Positions 1-11,285 of a stretch of 64,000 nucleotides of DNA are shown here, piece after piece. A program made the translations under genes and the position numbers. Source of the DNA: Thelephora terrestris (lineage: Eukaryota > Basidiomycota > Agaricomycetes > Thelephorales > Thelephoraceae); contig WIUZ02000023.1 of NCBI GenBank assembly GCA_015956445.1, forward strand, positions 1-64,000, read 5' to 3'. How positions within the stretch are numbered: the first letter of the stretch is position 1; each line of letters begins with the position of its first letter. The notes below the pieces were generated by a model, which saw nothing but the letters and a program-made list of their open reading frames with translations, had not been told where the DNA came from and did no database searches.

Positions 1-201
1 GCTGAGAGATGACGTAGGAGTTATTGTTGCAGAGTTTCGGACGGTGTCAGAGACAGAAGTTCCAGATGAGTTGACAGAAGATCCAGATGAGTTGACAGAG
101 GTTCCAGAGGTCAGCGAGTTACCAGAAAAACTTGCCATCGAGTCTCGAGTCCAAGGAGAAGCAGAAGCAGAAAAGAAAGATGATAGAGATGAGTTGGACA
201 T
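1..201 (-). CDS. Possible N-terminus of a Ser/Thr-rich protein, cut by left edge
   Basis: From an ATG at 201 the minus strand stays open to the window edge (67 codons). The peptide starts MSNSSLSSFF and is very rich in Ser, Thr and Asn, with a short tandem repeat around residues 30-50 (SVNSSG-like units). Such a Ser-rich start fits a disordered N-terminus. It would be transcribed divergently from the xylulokinase gene. The plus strand is also open here (44-229) with an acidic Glu/Asp-rich reading, so low complexity alone could explain both. No family is recognised. Confidence 0.35.
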   Translation of the reverse strand, partial: MSNSSLSSFFSASASPWTRDSMASFSGNSLTSGTSVNSSGSSVNSSGTSVSDTVRNSATITPTSSLS

Positions 202-533
202 GCCGTTAAAAGAGTGGTGTGTGGTGTAGCAGTGGGCTGAGTGTAGAGTGTGGTGGTCGCAGTTGATGTTGGACCAGTTCCCGATGACGCGAGCGGAAGT
301 TTAAGTTACCAGTGTCTTCGTCACGTCGGCCTCATCGCTGAAATTGAAAGGTTACTTCAAATCCCAGCTATCATCCCAAAATCCGACAGTTTTCTACATC
401 TCTGCTCTCCTGGCCTACGTGAATATATCCCCGGAGATCAATGCATTGATCCGCTCCATTTCTCCGGCAATGCGATCGTCGATAACTGGCAGTCTACGTC
501 GTCTAGCGGGCAGACACGGAGTGGCTCGTTGTA
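202..533. promoter_or_regulatory. Intergenic / probable shared 5' region
   Basis: The stretch upstream of xylulokinase holds no recognisable gene. A 94-codon plus-strand reading (250-534) overlaps the xylulokinase start codon and looks like a chance upstream frame. No clear TATA box was seen. Confidence 0.3.
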
Positions 534-2345
534 ATGTCCAACGAGAAGGCCTTTCCGTTATTTCTCGGGCTTGATTTGTCTACCCAGCAGCTCAAAGCCA
601 TCATCATCACCGAAAACAAGAGCGTGGTCCACGAATCTGCGGTAAACTTTTCCAAAGATCTCTCACGATTCGGAACCTTGAATGGTGTAACCATTGGGCC
701 CGGGCAAGGCGAAGTCACCTCTCCAGTTGCGATGTGGGTACATGCTCTCGATCTTCTTATGGAACGGGTTCTGGCCTCTGGAGTTGAAACATCAAGGATC
801 GTAGCGATTTCCGGTGCTGGCCAGGTGTGCCTGCACGATAATGTACTCAGATTTGACTCTTGACCAACGCTTTTAGCAACACGGCTCCGTCTATTGGTCG
901 AAATCGGCTGAGCAGTTGCTGGCAACGCTCAATCCTGACAGGTCCCTCTCGGACCAGTTGATCCCTGGAGCATTCTCTATCCAAGACTCGCCCATATGGC
1001 AGGACTCATCTACAAGTCGGGAGTGTGCGCAAATAGAAGCGGCCGTCGGAGGTGCACAGGTCCTGGCGGACATCACTGGGAGCCGCGGCTACGAGAGGTT
1101 TACCGGTCCACAAATAAAAAAGGTCAGTGTGCCTCAGTCATGAAATTTACGTCGCTGGTAATAGATTCTCGCGCGTAAGATATGGAATACGCGCTCCGTG
1201 CTCTACGAGAACACGGATGGAATATCGCTCGTTTCTTCGTTCGTCCCTTCGCTGTTCCTTGGCTGGATCGCTCCGATCGATGTATCCGATGCAAGTGGTA
1301 TGAACCTCATGGATGTCCTTTCGCACAAGTGGGTGGACTCCCTTCTCGATATCGCTGGCGGCAAGGAACTTCGCAGGAAGCTTAAGGGTGAACCTGTTGA
1401 AGGTGGGGTGACTCTCGGCACGATCCATCCCTACTGGACTCGTAGATGGGGCTTCCCGCCGGGTGTGTATATCCGTTGGGTTTCTGGTTTACCCGTTTCC
1501 TGACCGCTGACGTAGAATGTTTGATTGCACCTTTCACTGGCGATAACCCTGCCAGTGTGATCGCTCTATCCACGCCAGGGGACGCAATAATGTCCCTCGG
1601 AACCTCAACTACCTTCCTGCTCTCCATCCTCCCATCCGAAACACCCCCGAGGAGATTCACAACTTCTCATCTTCTTTCCCACCCAACAAAGAAAGGAGCT
1701 CAGATTGCGATGCTATGCTATAAGAACGGAGCCCTCGCCAGAGAGAAAATAAGGGACGAGTACGCACAGTCGAGCTGGGACAGGTTTAACAGGCTGGTTG
1801 AACGTTCTCCACCTGGCAACAACAATATTCTGGGCTTTTACTTCCCGTTACCGGAGATCATCCCTCCCAATGCACAGGGAGAATTCTTTTACGACGTTTC
1901 TGACCCAAGCTCTCCCGTGGTTATGGATATCATCCCGAACGAGGCGCACCCGCGTGCGATCCTCGAGTCTCAACTCTTATCGATAAAAGCTCGGGTCTTG
2001 GATATCCTTCCTGAAGACGCCCAGCCGCCTCACAGGTTGATCGTGACCGGCGGTTCGTCGACCAACCAGACCATCCTCCAGTTGGCAGCAGATGTATTTG
2101 GGATGAAGGTCTATGTTGCCATTGGCGGAAAAGAAGCCGCGGCTATTGGAGGAGCACAGCTTGCGAGGTACACTTGGTGGAAGAGACGAAACGAAGGCGA
2201 TGGCTCGTTCGAGGAGATGGTATCAGGTGACCCTGAGACGGTAACACTGGTCGCTGAACCGAGACCAGAAGTGACCAGTGTGTACGAGGGACTTGTAGAC
2301 CCTTATAGGAGATGTGAGGCGTTGGTCCAGGCCTATAATATGTAG
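534..2345 (+). CDS. D-xylulokinase (FGGY family)
   Basis: Phosphorylates D-xylulose to xylulose 5-phosphate in the cytosol, feeding pentose into the pentose phosphate pathway. Four exons fit the frame: 534-824, 877-1122, 1180-1462 and 1516-2345, giving about 549 residues, in the usual range for eukaryotic xylulokinases. The N-terminus has the FGGY phosphate-binding start (FLGLDLSTQQLKA). Later come the ISGAGQ and QHGSVYW segments, the substrate region GWIAPIDVSDASGMN, then APFTGDNPAS, LGTSTT and the C-terminal nucleotide-binding VTGGSSTNQ and AAIGGAQLA. All three introns are 52-57 bases with GT-AG ends. The start at 534 is the first ATG in frame with the conserved N-terminus. The gene looks intact. 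Confidence 0.93.
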
Positions 2346-2668
2346 CGAAATGCTAGGTTGTGCTGGTCTAAACGCCTACTATACCACCATGCAGTCCAAA
2401 CGCGAACGCTTTACTCATGAGGAATGGCAGCAAGAATGAAGGGCCGTTGAGTATTGCAACGAGAACAAACTGAATGGTAGAATACATAGGATGGGGTGAT
2501 GACGCAGTTGGATGTGTAGTGAGATGCTGATGCTTATGGTGAGATATAGCAACGGGGGTTGAACCCGGACTAAAACGGACTAAAAACCGTCCGCTCTAAG
2601 GATATATAATAGGTCAAGAAATTCGCAACGAAAGGGAAGGGGTAGCGAGAGACGTCTAAAGTCGCAGA
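2346..2668. other. Convergent 3' intergenic region with hairpin/T-arm-like patch
   Basis: This is the gap between two converging genes. It holds no reading frame of note. Around 2548-2600 lies GGACTAAAA repeated twice, an inverted repeat (CGGAC...GTCCG) and, on the minus strand, GGGTTCAACCCCCG, which resembles a tRNA T-arm. No matching acceptor stem is visible. Confidence 0.4.
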
Positions 2669-4834
2669 TTAGTGTGCATGGCCATTCGGTATTACCGCGT
2701 GCCCGTTCGCGTGTCCATTAGGGTTCCCGTTCGGAACCTGCTTCTGAGCAGCAAAGTCCGCCGCGGCCCTGATGAATGGTTCGAAAATTGCATCCGGTTG
2801 CCGGAAATCGTTGTGAACGACGTTCACAAGAAGAGAAGTGTTGAAGAATGACTTGACGAACTCCCCAGCCGCAGAACCCTCGTCGTAGGAGTTCGCCCAT
2901 TGCTGGCCAAGTTCATACGCTTCGTCCTTCCAGGCCATGAAGCTGATTGCTTCCACGATTGTGGGCTGTACGATCTCTTTCCCAGGGAACACACCCCACG
3001 TCACAGCGTTTGGACCTTCGGAGTGGGTATTCGTGCGAAGATCGCCAGCTTTGTTGACGACGTAGTAGGTGATGTTGACATCCTGTTCTATGTGAGGGAG
3101 GAGGACAGCCAATAGTTGTGGAGAAACAAAGAACTCGAGGTATGCCTAGAAAATGGTCAGCTAAAAAGAGTAAGGATCGTTGGGTAACTCACTTTTTGAT
3201 ACACAAACCCGTTGCTTGGACCCCACCCAAAGACCTTGTCGTTACTGGGCACACCATTGGCTGCGGGCTGCGAGTTGATCGTCAGGAACCCAAGGTCGTT
3301 CACCTGGGCAAGCTTCTCCGCAATGACTTTCATCTCTGAGGACGGCCCCTGTTCTGACCATGGAAGTGAAGGAACCTTCCCGAGACAAAAATCATGGAAG
3401 ACGGCCTTGAACTCGTCGAAATCCACTGGTGACCCCCAGAGCTTCAGGGCTTCCTCCTTCTGCAAGACTAGGTCAAGAGGAATTCGGTTGTGGGTTGTTT
3501 GAGATGCGCACCGTGTGTTTGAGTGAAACGCCATAACCGTCTATCTCACCGTATGCAGGACTTCGAGCGTCACCGAATCGACCATTCGGATACTCATCCC
3601 AGTTTTCTGTTCTCGCAATGTACGATTTGGCGCGGTTTGCCCAGAAGATCGGTCGGATGGTCTCGTTCCGACGACTAGGTGTTAGAGACTGAAAGAAGCA
3701 TAGTTAGCCATGAGATGGTCATTCTTAGCGTTCGAACCGACCTGTCTCCATGGGAGTGGTTTGATACACTCAATCCTGGGAACAAGGTTCAATTCTTCTA
3801 GAAGCATCCTGGTCCCTTTCTCGAGATTCATGGTGTATATATGAATTCCATGGATATCCAAGTCAGAGTTCAAGATCGTCCGGCACATATCTGCTACGAG
3901 CTTTACACCGAGCTTTCGCACTTCCTCGTCGTTGTTCTTGACAGGCTCCAAGACGTCCAGGAAATTTTGCGGGATTACTGTATTTGCCATCCTAGTAGCC
4001 TTTTGGAAACCGTTCCAGTTTTGGATGGGCATGACACCCGGGACGATGGGGACTGTAATGCCCGCCTCTCGAACAGCCTTCACCCAACGGATAAAGATGT
4101 CCACGTCAAAGAACATCTGGGTGAAGATCCAAGAGCAGCCAAGGTCGATTTTCTCTTTGAGGTATTTCAATTCCAACTGGAGTTGCTCTGGGGGGAGGAG
4201 TACTTGTTCTGGGAAGCCGGGAACAGCAATGTCGAAATAGTCGCCGTAGTGTCTTTGGGTGTGTCGAACGAGATCAATGCCATGGACAAAGCCACCTTCG
4301 ACCGCCTCCCAGACATCTTTCCCGGCTGGCGGGTCACCTCGGAGAGCTAGAACATTGCGACATCCATGCTCTTTGGCGGCCTAGATCAAGAGAACAGGGT
4401 TTACTCCCCGAGTGACGTTAGAGTGTAGTAAGGACGCACGGTAAGAGCAATGTCAATTTTTTCGGGCTGCATGTTGGTACATGTGAGGTGCATGCACGTC
4501 TCGAGACCAATCGTCCCCTGACAAAATTTGACCATCTCCGTCGTGAGTTCGGAGGTACGTCCCCCAGAATGCCTGAGAATGCGTGAACACAAGCTTCGAG
4601 TGTATGCGTGGATGACAGCACACCATGTAATGTCAATGAACTCCGGGCCGAGGAGTCGCATGCGTTCTATACGATCGACCAGGTTTTGCAGACCCTATTC
4701 ACGAAGGCTAAGAAGAGACATGGAGCGGGAACCCTGAACTGACGGACCTGAGCTGTTCTCGGAGGGAAATACTCGAAGGACCACCATGTCCTTTTTTCCT
4801 TCTTTGCTTGCTCAATCTTTTGTGTAATCTTCAT
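2669..4834 (-). CDS. Methylenetetrahydrofolate reductase (MTHFR)
   Basis: Reduces 5,10-methylene-THF to 5-methyl-THF, the methyl donor for methionine synthesis. The gene has many exons on the minus strand. The N-terminal catalytic barrel begins [14 protein letters not shown] and [14 protein letters not shown], followed by [14 protein letters not shown], the TCTNMQ segment and [17 protein letters not shown] and PGVMPIQNW follow, then [10 protein letters not shown] near the end of the barrel. The C-terminal half ([48 protein letters not shown]) matches the eukaryotic regulatory domain. The tail is Asn/Gly/His-rich ([12 protein letters not shown]). It corresponds to yeast MET13 / fission yeast met11. 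The start is the ATG just ahead of the conserved N-terminus. Some exon edges between 3535 and 3700 are less certain. Confidence 0.95.
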
Positions 4835-5199
4835 GGTGGAAGCGGGAGGTAATGAGAGGTGGATAAAGAAGAGGGGGATTTATATCTCGTTTGGAGGTTT
4901 GGAGGCGGGGAAGTGAATCAGAAATTGACTCGAGTCCAGTGGAACGATTCCTCGAGACGGGATAGACCCGGGTAACTCCCTCCGCCTTCCTTACCTAACC
5001 TGCTACCAGCCGCGCACCGCTTACAAGACATCGATAAAGTCGGCAGCCAGGTAGAGCAAAACGTCGAGGGGACGTATTTGCATATGTTTGCTAACCCCTT
5101 GCTTCTCTTTACCCTGTATTTTGTGATTCATAGTAAGTACGTATTCCCACATGAAATCAATCCCTTTCGCGCTTATCCCGTTCACTTCCTGAAAAGTTC
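4835..5199. promoter_or_regulatory. Divergent promoter region MTHFR / PUS1
   Basis: The 365-base gap lies between divergent start codons. On the minus strand ATATAAAT (4878-4885) sits about 45 bases upstream of the MTHFR ATG and could be its TATA box. The PUS1 side has CT-rich stretches (5100-5112 and 5160-5190), common near fungal transcription starts. Confidence 0.5.
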
Positions 5200-7282
5200 A
5201 TGGACGCGATTCCCTCGGACCACATGAATCAGGACGTACAGGCTAAGGACGGAGATGATGTTAGCGGGGTGAAACGCCTCTTGGAACTGCCAGAGGAAAC
5301 TACCCTACCTGAGCACAAGCGTGCCAAAACGAGTGGTGGGGGAATTCCTGATATCGGCCCAGGTAAGGTTCCCGACCCCCCGGGGACATCAGATGCAACG
5401 CGGAAGCCACAGAGGGGGAAACAGAACGAAAAGAATAAAGGAAGACGCCGGGGCACTCGTCCCCCGGTTGAAGATGGTTCCGACCGCCCTAGCACCCCTC
5501 GCCTGCCCAAAAAACAATGTGCGGTTCTCATAGGTTTTTCGGGAACAAACTACGCAGGCATGCAGATGTGTGTATGGGCTTCGCCCTCCTCCCTGATCAG
5601 CGTGTTTACCGGAAAGCAGTCAACCTAGCGTTAGGACCATTGAAGGCGTCCTTTTCGAAGCTTTCGTAAAATCCGGGGCGGTGTCAGAAGAAAACTCTGA
5701 CGACCCTGTAAAAATATCCCTGGCAAGGGCAGCACGAACAGACGCCGGTGTGCATGCTGCAGGCAACGTCGTGAACATGAAGTTGATTACCTCACCTCCT
5801 GGCGTTGATGACCTCATCGGAGCTGTCAACTATAACCTTCCGCCAGACATTCGCGTTTGGGATATCGCACGTATACTTCACACTCGTCCCCCAAGAAATA
5901 CCGTTGACCTCACTTTCACAGATACGCGTCCAAAATTCTTTCAACTCTAGGTCGTAAGTAACCCGGATCGAGGGTTCACCGAAAGATCGCTCACGACGTA
6001 TACAGGAGTTGTGATAGCCGAAAATACATCTACTTCTTCCCTACCTATCTCCTTATCCCCCCAAGGCCAGGGTCGGGTCTCTTTTACTCTCTTCGCAAAC
6101 AAAATGGAGAGTCCCCCGTTCACCAGTTCTGGGGCTCTCTCGACCAAACGAGTGGAGACGCTAGCGGTGATGAAGTTTCTCCCCAGACGAAGCTCCCTGC
6201 TCGGCCAGAGGATTTACAACGCAAGCGAGCCTGGCGGATTGGTGAAGTAGAACTCAACGCCCTGAGAGCTGCCGTAAAGCATTTTGAAGGTACACACAAC
6301 TTTCACAATTTCACTGTGAACAAGGACTTTAGAGACCGGAGCAACCAACGACACATGAAAGATATACAAGTGGCAGACCCCGTGGTCCACGGAGAGACAG
6401 AGTGGATTAGTGTTCTCCTGCATGGCCAGAGTTTCATGCTGCACCAGGTATTTTTACCCCGGATAGCAAGTTATGGATGTTTCTCACTGTTTGGTCGCCT
6501 TCGCCCTAAAGATTGTGCGTAATCCCGCTCTCGCTACTTGGGTGTGGTACTCACCTGAAGAGAATGGTGTCTCACTTTATTTTCCCAGCGCAAAATGATG
6601 ACAGCTCTCATACTCTCAGTACGAACTGGAACACCACCGACTGTAATCAACCAGGTAACTGAGGACCTGCCAGTCGCTTCCAACATGATTTATGCCCCCC
6701 TCCATACTTTTGGTAACAGATGTACGGCCCCAGAGGGGTGATGGTCCCCAAGATGCCCGCACTCGGTCTCCTCCTTGAATATCCTGTGTTTGAGGCCTAC
6801 AACAGGAAGATCGCTGCTGCAAACGAACGGATTCGCGACCCTAACGACCCCGAATACCGACATCCCATCGATTTCGAAATCCATAGGGAGAAAATCGAGA
6901 AATTCAAAAACGAACACATCTATTCGCGAATGAGGGCAATTGAGGAGAAACAGGCCGTGTGAGACGCCGGATCTTTCCACTTTGTACGCGGTTGTAGTGC
7001 TGACAACGTTTGTCTTCTCGAAGTTTTGATGCGTGGATTCATACCATCGATGCTTACACAGGTCAAGACCTTTTGTACCTCAATCACCGGGGGAATATAC
7101 CTTCAGAAAGCGTGGTCAAAAAAGGGGAACGTAGGGCAAACCCCTTCAAGGAGAGAAAGCAATTCAACTCTACCGACTTCGTTGGCGGCTCTGTATCGTC
7201 ATCCATGCCCATGCTTGAAATGGACTTGGGGGAGGAGGAAGAAGAGCTGGACGAGAAACAAACGGAGGAGATGGATGGTTGA
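5200..7282 (+). CDS. PUS1: tRNA pseudouridine synthase Pus1 (TruA family)
   Basis: Isomerises uridine to pseudouridine in tRNA and other RNAs, mainly in the nucleus. After a charged, disordered N-terminus of about 105 residues comes CAVLIGFSGTNYAGMQ. The catalytic loop is ARAARTDAGVHAAGNVV, whose Asp is the TruA nucleophile. It is followed by DDLIGAVNYNLPPDIRVWD, DSRKYIYFFPTYLLIPPRP, the FEGTHNFHNFT motif, then FMLHQ...RKMM and the late APALGL-type segment (PKMPALGLLLEYPVF). The C-terminal exon is acidic (GEEEEELDEKQTEEMDG). At least five short introns are needed, for example one beginning near 5566 after the NYAGMQM segment. Splice points around 5890-6010 are approximate. The gene order and full motif set suggest an intact Pus1/Pus2-type enzyme. 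Confidence 0.92.
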
Positions 7283-7411
7283 GGGTACCAAGGGCTGCTT
7301 GGTCTACACCGTTCCGAGGGGCGCAGACGTGTAATCCAATTGCCGGGTTTATCGTGAACCTCCATAGTTCAGAGGACGAAACAAGTACAAAACACACTGC
7401 GACGGGAGCAT

Positions 7412-8037
7412 TTACGACTGGAACTTCCTCATAGTCTGAATTTCATCCAACAATGCTTGCAGCTTATCGTCGTCAATCTTCACCAGGCTGTTGCGAGAGC
7501 AGGGTCAAAATTCGTCAAGGATTCAATCCTGGCGAGGACGTGCCTAGGGATGATACTCTTGGCTTCTTCCGCGTCTGCGGGACACAAGTTCGCGATTTGA
7601 GCCGTTTCGAATTGAGTCAATGCCGGTTCACGTCTCAAAGTCCTAGAAACTCAGGCAGTAATGAGACGTTCGAACATGTTGAATTGTAGAACGCTATCGT
7701 ACTCTCGCACGGCACTCGCAGAATCCGTCGTATTGAACTTTGCGAACGTTTTCACGTACTCCAACGTCTTATTGTAGACTCTGGATAGTAGAATCAGCCT
7801 GAGTCGTTGTGGGCGGATGACCGACAGAGAGCTGACGCGGTGTCTGGAGGATCCTTGTCGCGATTTTCAAGCAGGTATTTGACCTCCGATATCAACAAGC
7901 AACCAGCATTGTTAAATTCTATTATCCATCGTCAGTCCCAGACCGAGAGGAAAGTCCAGAGCGGCCGTACCTGTCCCCAGCTTCAAAGCAGAAGCGTCTT
8001 CCTCCTCAGCATGTTGTCGGTTTCGCAAACGTGACAT
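7412..8037 (-). CDS. RPB4: RNA polymerase II subunit Rpb4
   Basis: Rpb4 pairs with Rpb7 to form the stalk of RNA polymerase II. It joins initiation to mRNA export and decay. The gene was assembled from small exons: MSRLRNRQHAEEEDASALKL, then EFNNAGCLLISEVKYLLENR, YNKTLEYVKTFAKFNTTDS, REPALTQFETAQIANLCP, AEEAKSIIPSL and finally DDDKLQALLDEIQTMRKFQS. The order and the ANLCP...AEEAK...IPSL and terminal KxFQ patterns are those of the family. Four introns are inferred. The last (7488-7543) keeps the conserved IPSL join only if it starts with GC instead of GT. It is a small gene, and no single long frame reveals it. Confidence 0.85.
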
Positions 8038-8345
8038 GAGTGTTTGTGACGCGTGATCGATTACGCGGGATTCAGATACATCCCCAATACATGCAGGCCC
8101 AGGCCACCCTTCCCAATTGAAACTGCATGAATTCCACGAGAAAAAAGATCAGGTGCACAAAAATCAGAGGATACATAAGGAGAGAACAAAGAGACAAGCG
8201 AGAACGCCGAACCCGACAACACGTGGAGAGACACAACAGAGGACGCTTGAGTATAGGAGAGGGAGGAAAAAACGAGCACAACACTGGCAAAGCAACAATC
8301 GAAAACCGTTCTAGTACTATACCGTCAGCCCAATATCCAGTTCCA
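8038..8345. other. Intergenic region between RPB4 start and the R3H-SUZ gene end
   Basis: About 308 bases lie between two genes on the same strand. The sequence is purine-rich on the plus strand (8130-8290, GA-rich), so on the minus strand it is CT-rich, as expected of an RPB4 promoter. Frames on both strands are open by composition only. Confidence 0.4.
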
Positions 8346-10878
8346 TCACCGTCCAGCCAACTCTTCCGTTGGTACCGACCCTTCCACCTTTTCACCGGCC
8401 CCATCTAAGGCCATCAATTCCATCTTTCCGGCTAACGTTGGTTCGTCAAAACTGGCTTCGCCTGCACCACTTCCCTGGAACAACCTCTTTCCTTCTTGTG
8501 GTCCACCCCCGTTGGGATAGCGTACGAGTGCCGAGCCATGCGTCCCAGAGGAGGGTGTCATGACTGACTTGTTGAACGGCGGGTTGTTCCACGCCCCACT
8601 AACTGCAGGGGTCCGTCTTTCTGTATTTGATGGCATATTCGACAAAGGAGGGAAATCCGCAGATTGCGGGGGTCCAGGCGGCATATGTTGCACATTCTGC
8701 CGAGAACCATTCCTGCTTGGTGAATTGCGCGAGTTTTGATCGTGATGCCCGCGAGTAGAAAGGGTCGGTTGGGCTTTCATCCCCACTGCCCAGTCTGGTC
8801 TCGCAGGGAGAGGGTGTTTGGAGGTAGTCGATGTCGACGTATACGTATGCCGTGACGAAGAAGATGTCGTTGACGATGACTATGACCACACTGTGAGAGA
8901 TGAATGATACTGCGTCAAAGTTAAACTCACAGCGGTCGATGACGCTTCGTCCCCTGGGGTTCTGCTACCGGCACTGGAATTCCCAGAAGTCCTCCTTGAC
9001 GAAGTCAACCGAGGTCCTACACTGTCTCCGTTATTGTTGTGGTGTTGGAACCCGCCTGGCCCAGGTCCGTAGCTCCAGGCGCTCTTTACTTTTGGTGGGT
9101 TCCGCCGGCTATTGTTATTACCTCCACCCCTCCTTCCGTTTTGAGGGTCCGCGCTTGGATTCGGACTTCTCATTACCTGCCCGTGTCCTTGTCCATTGTT
9201 CTCAGAGTGATATAGCTGGCCATGCATATGCTGCGGTGGCGGGTGAGGAGGGTGTGTCAATGGTGGGCCCTGGGGATGTGGTTGGTAGTAAGGCGCTGGG
9301 TAATGACCAAATTGACCAGGAGGCTGTATGAACTGCGGAGGATAGCCTGAGCCTTGCGGGGGAGGCATATTAGGAGCGCCTGACGAATGAGCCGGTTGCG
9401 GAGGAGCACTTTGTGAGTGCTGAGGAGGCTGTGGGGGGGGAGGATGGTGTCCAGGTGGCCACATGAACTGCGGAGGATACGGTAGTTGCTGTTGTGATTG
9501 CGAATGTGGGTGTGGTTGCGGGTGATACACCGGTTCACCCATCGAGGGGCTAGTGGGATCAGAATGTGGGTGTTGTGGATGGTACGGGTAGGGCTGGTAG
9601 TAGGAATATTGAGGCATCATGCCTTGTCCCATTGGCTGGCCAGGCGGAGGAGCATAGTGTGGATACATGTACGGCTGATTATATCCAATTTGGGGGTGAC
9701 CGGTGTGATGAGGTTGGTCATATGATGTTGGGGGAGGTTCATAGAGTGACGCGTAAGAGAAAGAAGGAGAGGTCGCTCGAGAGTTGCGAGAACTTCCACC
9801 GTTATTGAAAGATCGCAGGGAACGAGACGATCCAGCAGACGTGTTTCCTGATCCTGTCCGGCGAGGTTTTTCGTTGCGCGCAACTGGACCAGACCACTCG
9901 CTTTCGGTAGCAACGGAGCTCAGTGAATCTTCCAAGTCACAAACGCTTCCATTGTCCCGACAGGCGCTTGTGGAGGCAGATCCGGATAATTGGCTGAAGG
10001 TGGAGGAGCTAGCGCTCATGTCCTTCTCCTTGACCTTTTCTTCAAAATCCATGAAGATACGAGAGCGAGCTTCGTTGTACGCAGCCTCTCGTTCCTGGAT
10101 CGTCATGAACTTTTTGCTACCACCGGTCGCGTTACTCCGACCCCCCTGGCTCCCATTCTCGGAAGGGTCCAAGTCTGATAGATCGGCGTCCTCACCGGCA
10201 ATAGGACCGGATTGTGAGGTAGATTTGAGTTTGGGGCGGTCCGGTTGAGCACGACGCATGATTTTGAAGGCGGGCTGAGCTGTTTCTTCAGGCGGAACAA
10301 GCTCCGCGATGCGTCGAGGAGGTCTACAGGTCCACACTTGGATAAGAGCAAACCCCCTGTGAGAGTGATGACCTTACGTACATCTTGCTGTCAGCTGTTG
10401 AATACACTACGATGCCCTTGCTCGTGGGATCACTTTCAGGTGCCAACCTGTAGTATGTGGAGCACCTGTGGACAAGCATGCGCTGGTAGGACGTGATGGG
10501 GTTCACATCTATCCGGGGTCTGGGTGGACCAGTCAATATGCAAGAAGGAGCGGGAAGACGACAAACGATCCAAAGGAGAGGGAACGTATCGCTGATACGA
10601 CGCGAATTGACGGAATACGGAAAGAAAACTACTGACTTGCGTTCATTGATCAACGCCTCCATGTCCCCTGCGAGCTTGAGCACGAACAATCTGTCCTTGC
10701 TGCGAAGGGCCTCGATGATGACTTCTGTGACTGGCTGATTCCCGTCGGATTGGGAGTTCAATGGCTGCGGCTGGTCGGATGACGGATTGGATGGGTTGGA
10801 GATGATCTGAGGGGGTTCGGAAAATGTCGAGGACGGGGCGTTCGTCAGTGGATTAGTGAGGATTGAGACGGTGGCCAT
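8346..10878 (-). CDS. R3H and SUZ domain RNA-binding protein
   Basis: Probably binds single-stranded RNA or DNA through its R3H domain, with the SUZ motif adding RNA contact. Exon 1 holds EALRSKDRLFVLKLAGDMEA, and exon 2 continues PRIDVNPITSYQRMLVHRC and STYYRLAPESDP, together the R3H domain. The next exon has PPRRIAELVP, FKIMRRAQPDRPK (SUZ start) and REAAYNEARSRIFMDFEEK (SUZ-like helix). The rest is low complexity: Ser-rich, then a Pro/Gln/His/Tyr-rich stretch of about 180 residues (roughly 9200-9750), then Asn/Gly/Arg-rich. The intron at 8.9 kb (donor GCT|GTGAGT, acceptor ATAG|TCATCG) joins two Ser/Thr runs in frame. The intron at 10337-10388 works in frame only with a GC donor. Fungal relatives include Rbs1-type proteins. 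Start 10878 gives MATVSILTNP. Confidence 0.85.
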
Positions 10879-11285
10879 TGTTGGAATCAGTCTTGCAAGG
10901 GGCAGCTGGCAGAGGTGGCGTCACAAGGGGAGCTAAAAGAGGGCTACAGCTACAAAGAGGAATGGGGGAGAGAGCGTAATGTGTAGAGGATGTCCAAGTC
11001 AGACTTTCGCACGTCGCCTGGGCCGAAAAAGGCGAGAGGGGGAGAGCGTACATACAGGTGGGACGTGGCTCACGGTCTGGTGTTGCTAATATCGCCGTCA
11101 AGGTCGCCGCCTGTCGTCGTGTCAGCGTTCCGACATCCGACGGTGTTCGAGTGAGTGAGAGTTTGAAATCAAGATCGGGGCGGACCACCACCTTCAAACC
11201 CATAGACGCCCATCTCACAGCTTACGAACAACTTGCATAAATACAAATAAACTCTAGAGGGTCACATTAACTATTATAACTGCCT
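10879..11285. other. Intergenic region, R3H-SUZ promoter and transporter 3' end
   Basis: This is upstream of the R3H-SUZ gene and downstream of the transporter, both on the minus strand. A 121-codon minus frame (10853-11218) overlaps the R3H-SUZ start and has no recognisable domain. It is probably 5' leader. Nothing else was seen. Confidence 0.4.

Noticed and set aside
44-229. Plus-strand acidic 61-codon frame
   Set aside because: Low-complexity mirror of the Ser-rich minus-strand reading, with no promoter or family match.
8127-8408. Plus-strand Lys/Arg-rich frame
   Set aside because: Open because of GA-rich composition in the RPB4 promoter. It runs antisense into the R3H-SUZ end.
10853-11218. 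121-codon minus frame upstream of the R3H-SUZ gene
   Set aside because: Overlaps the R3H-SUZ start codon in another frame and has no recognised domain. It is likely 5' leader.
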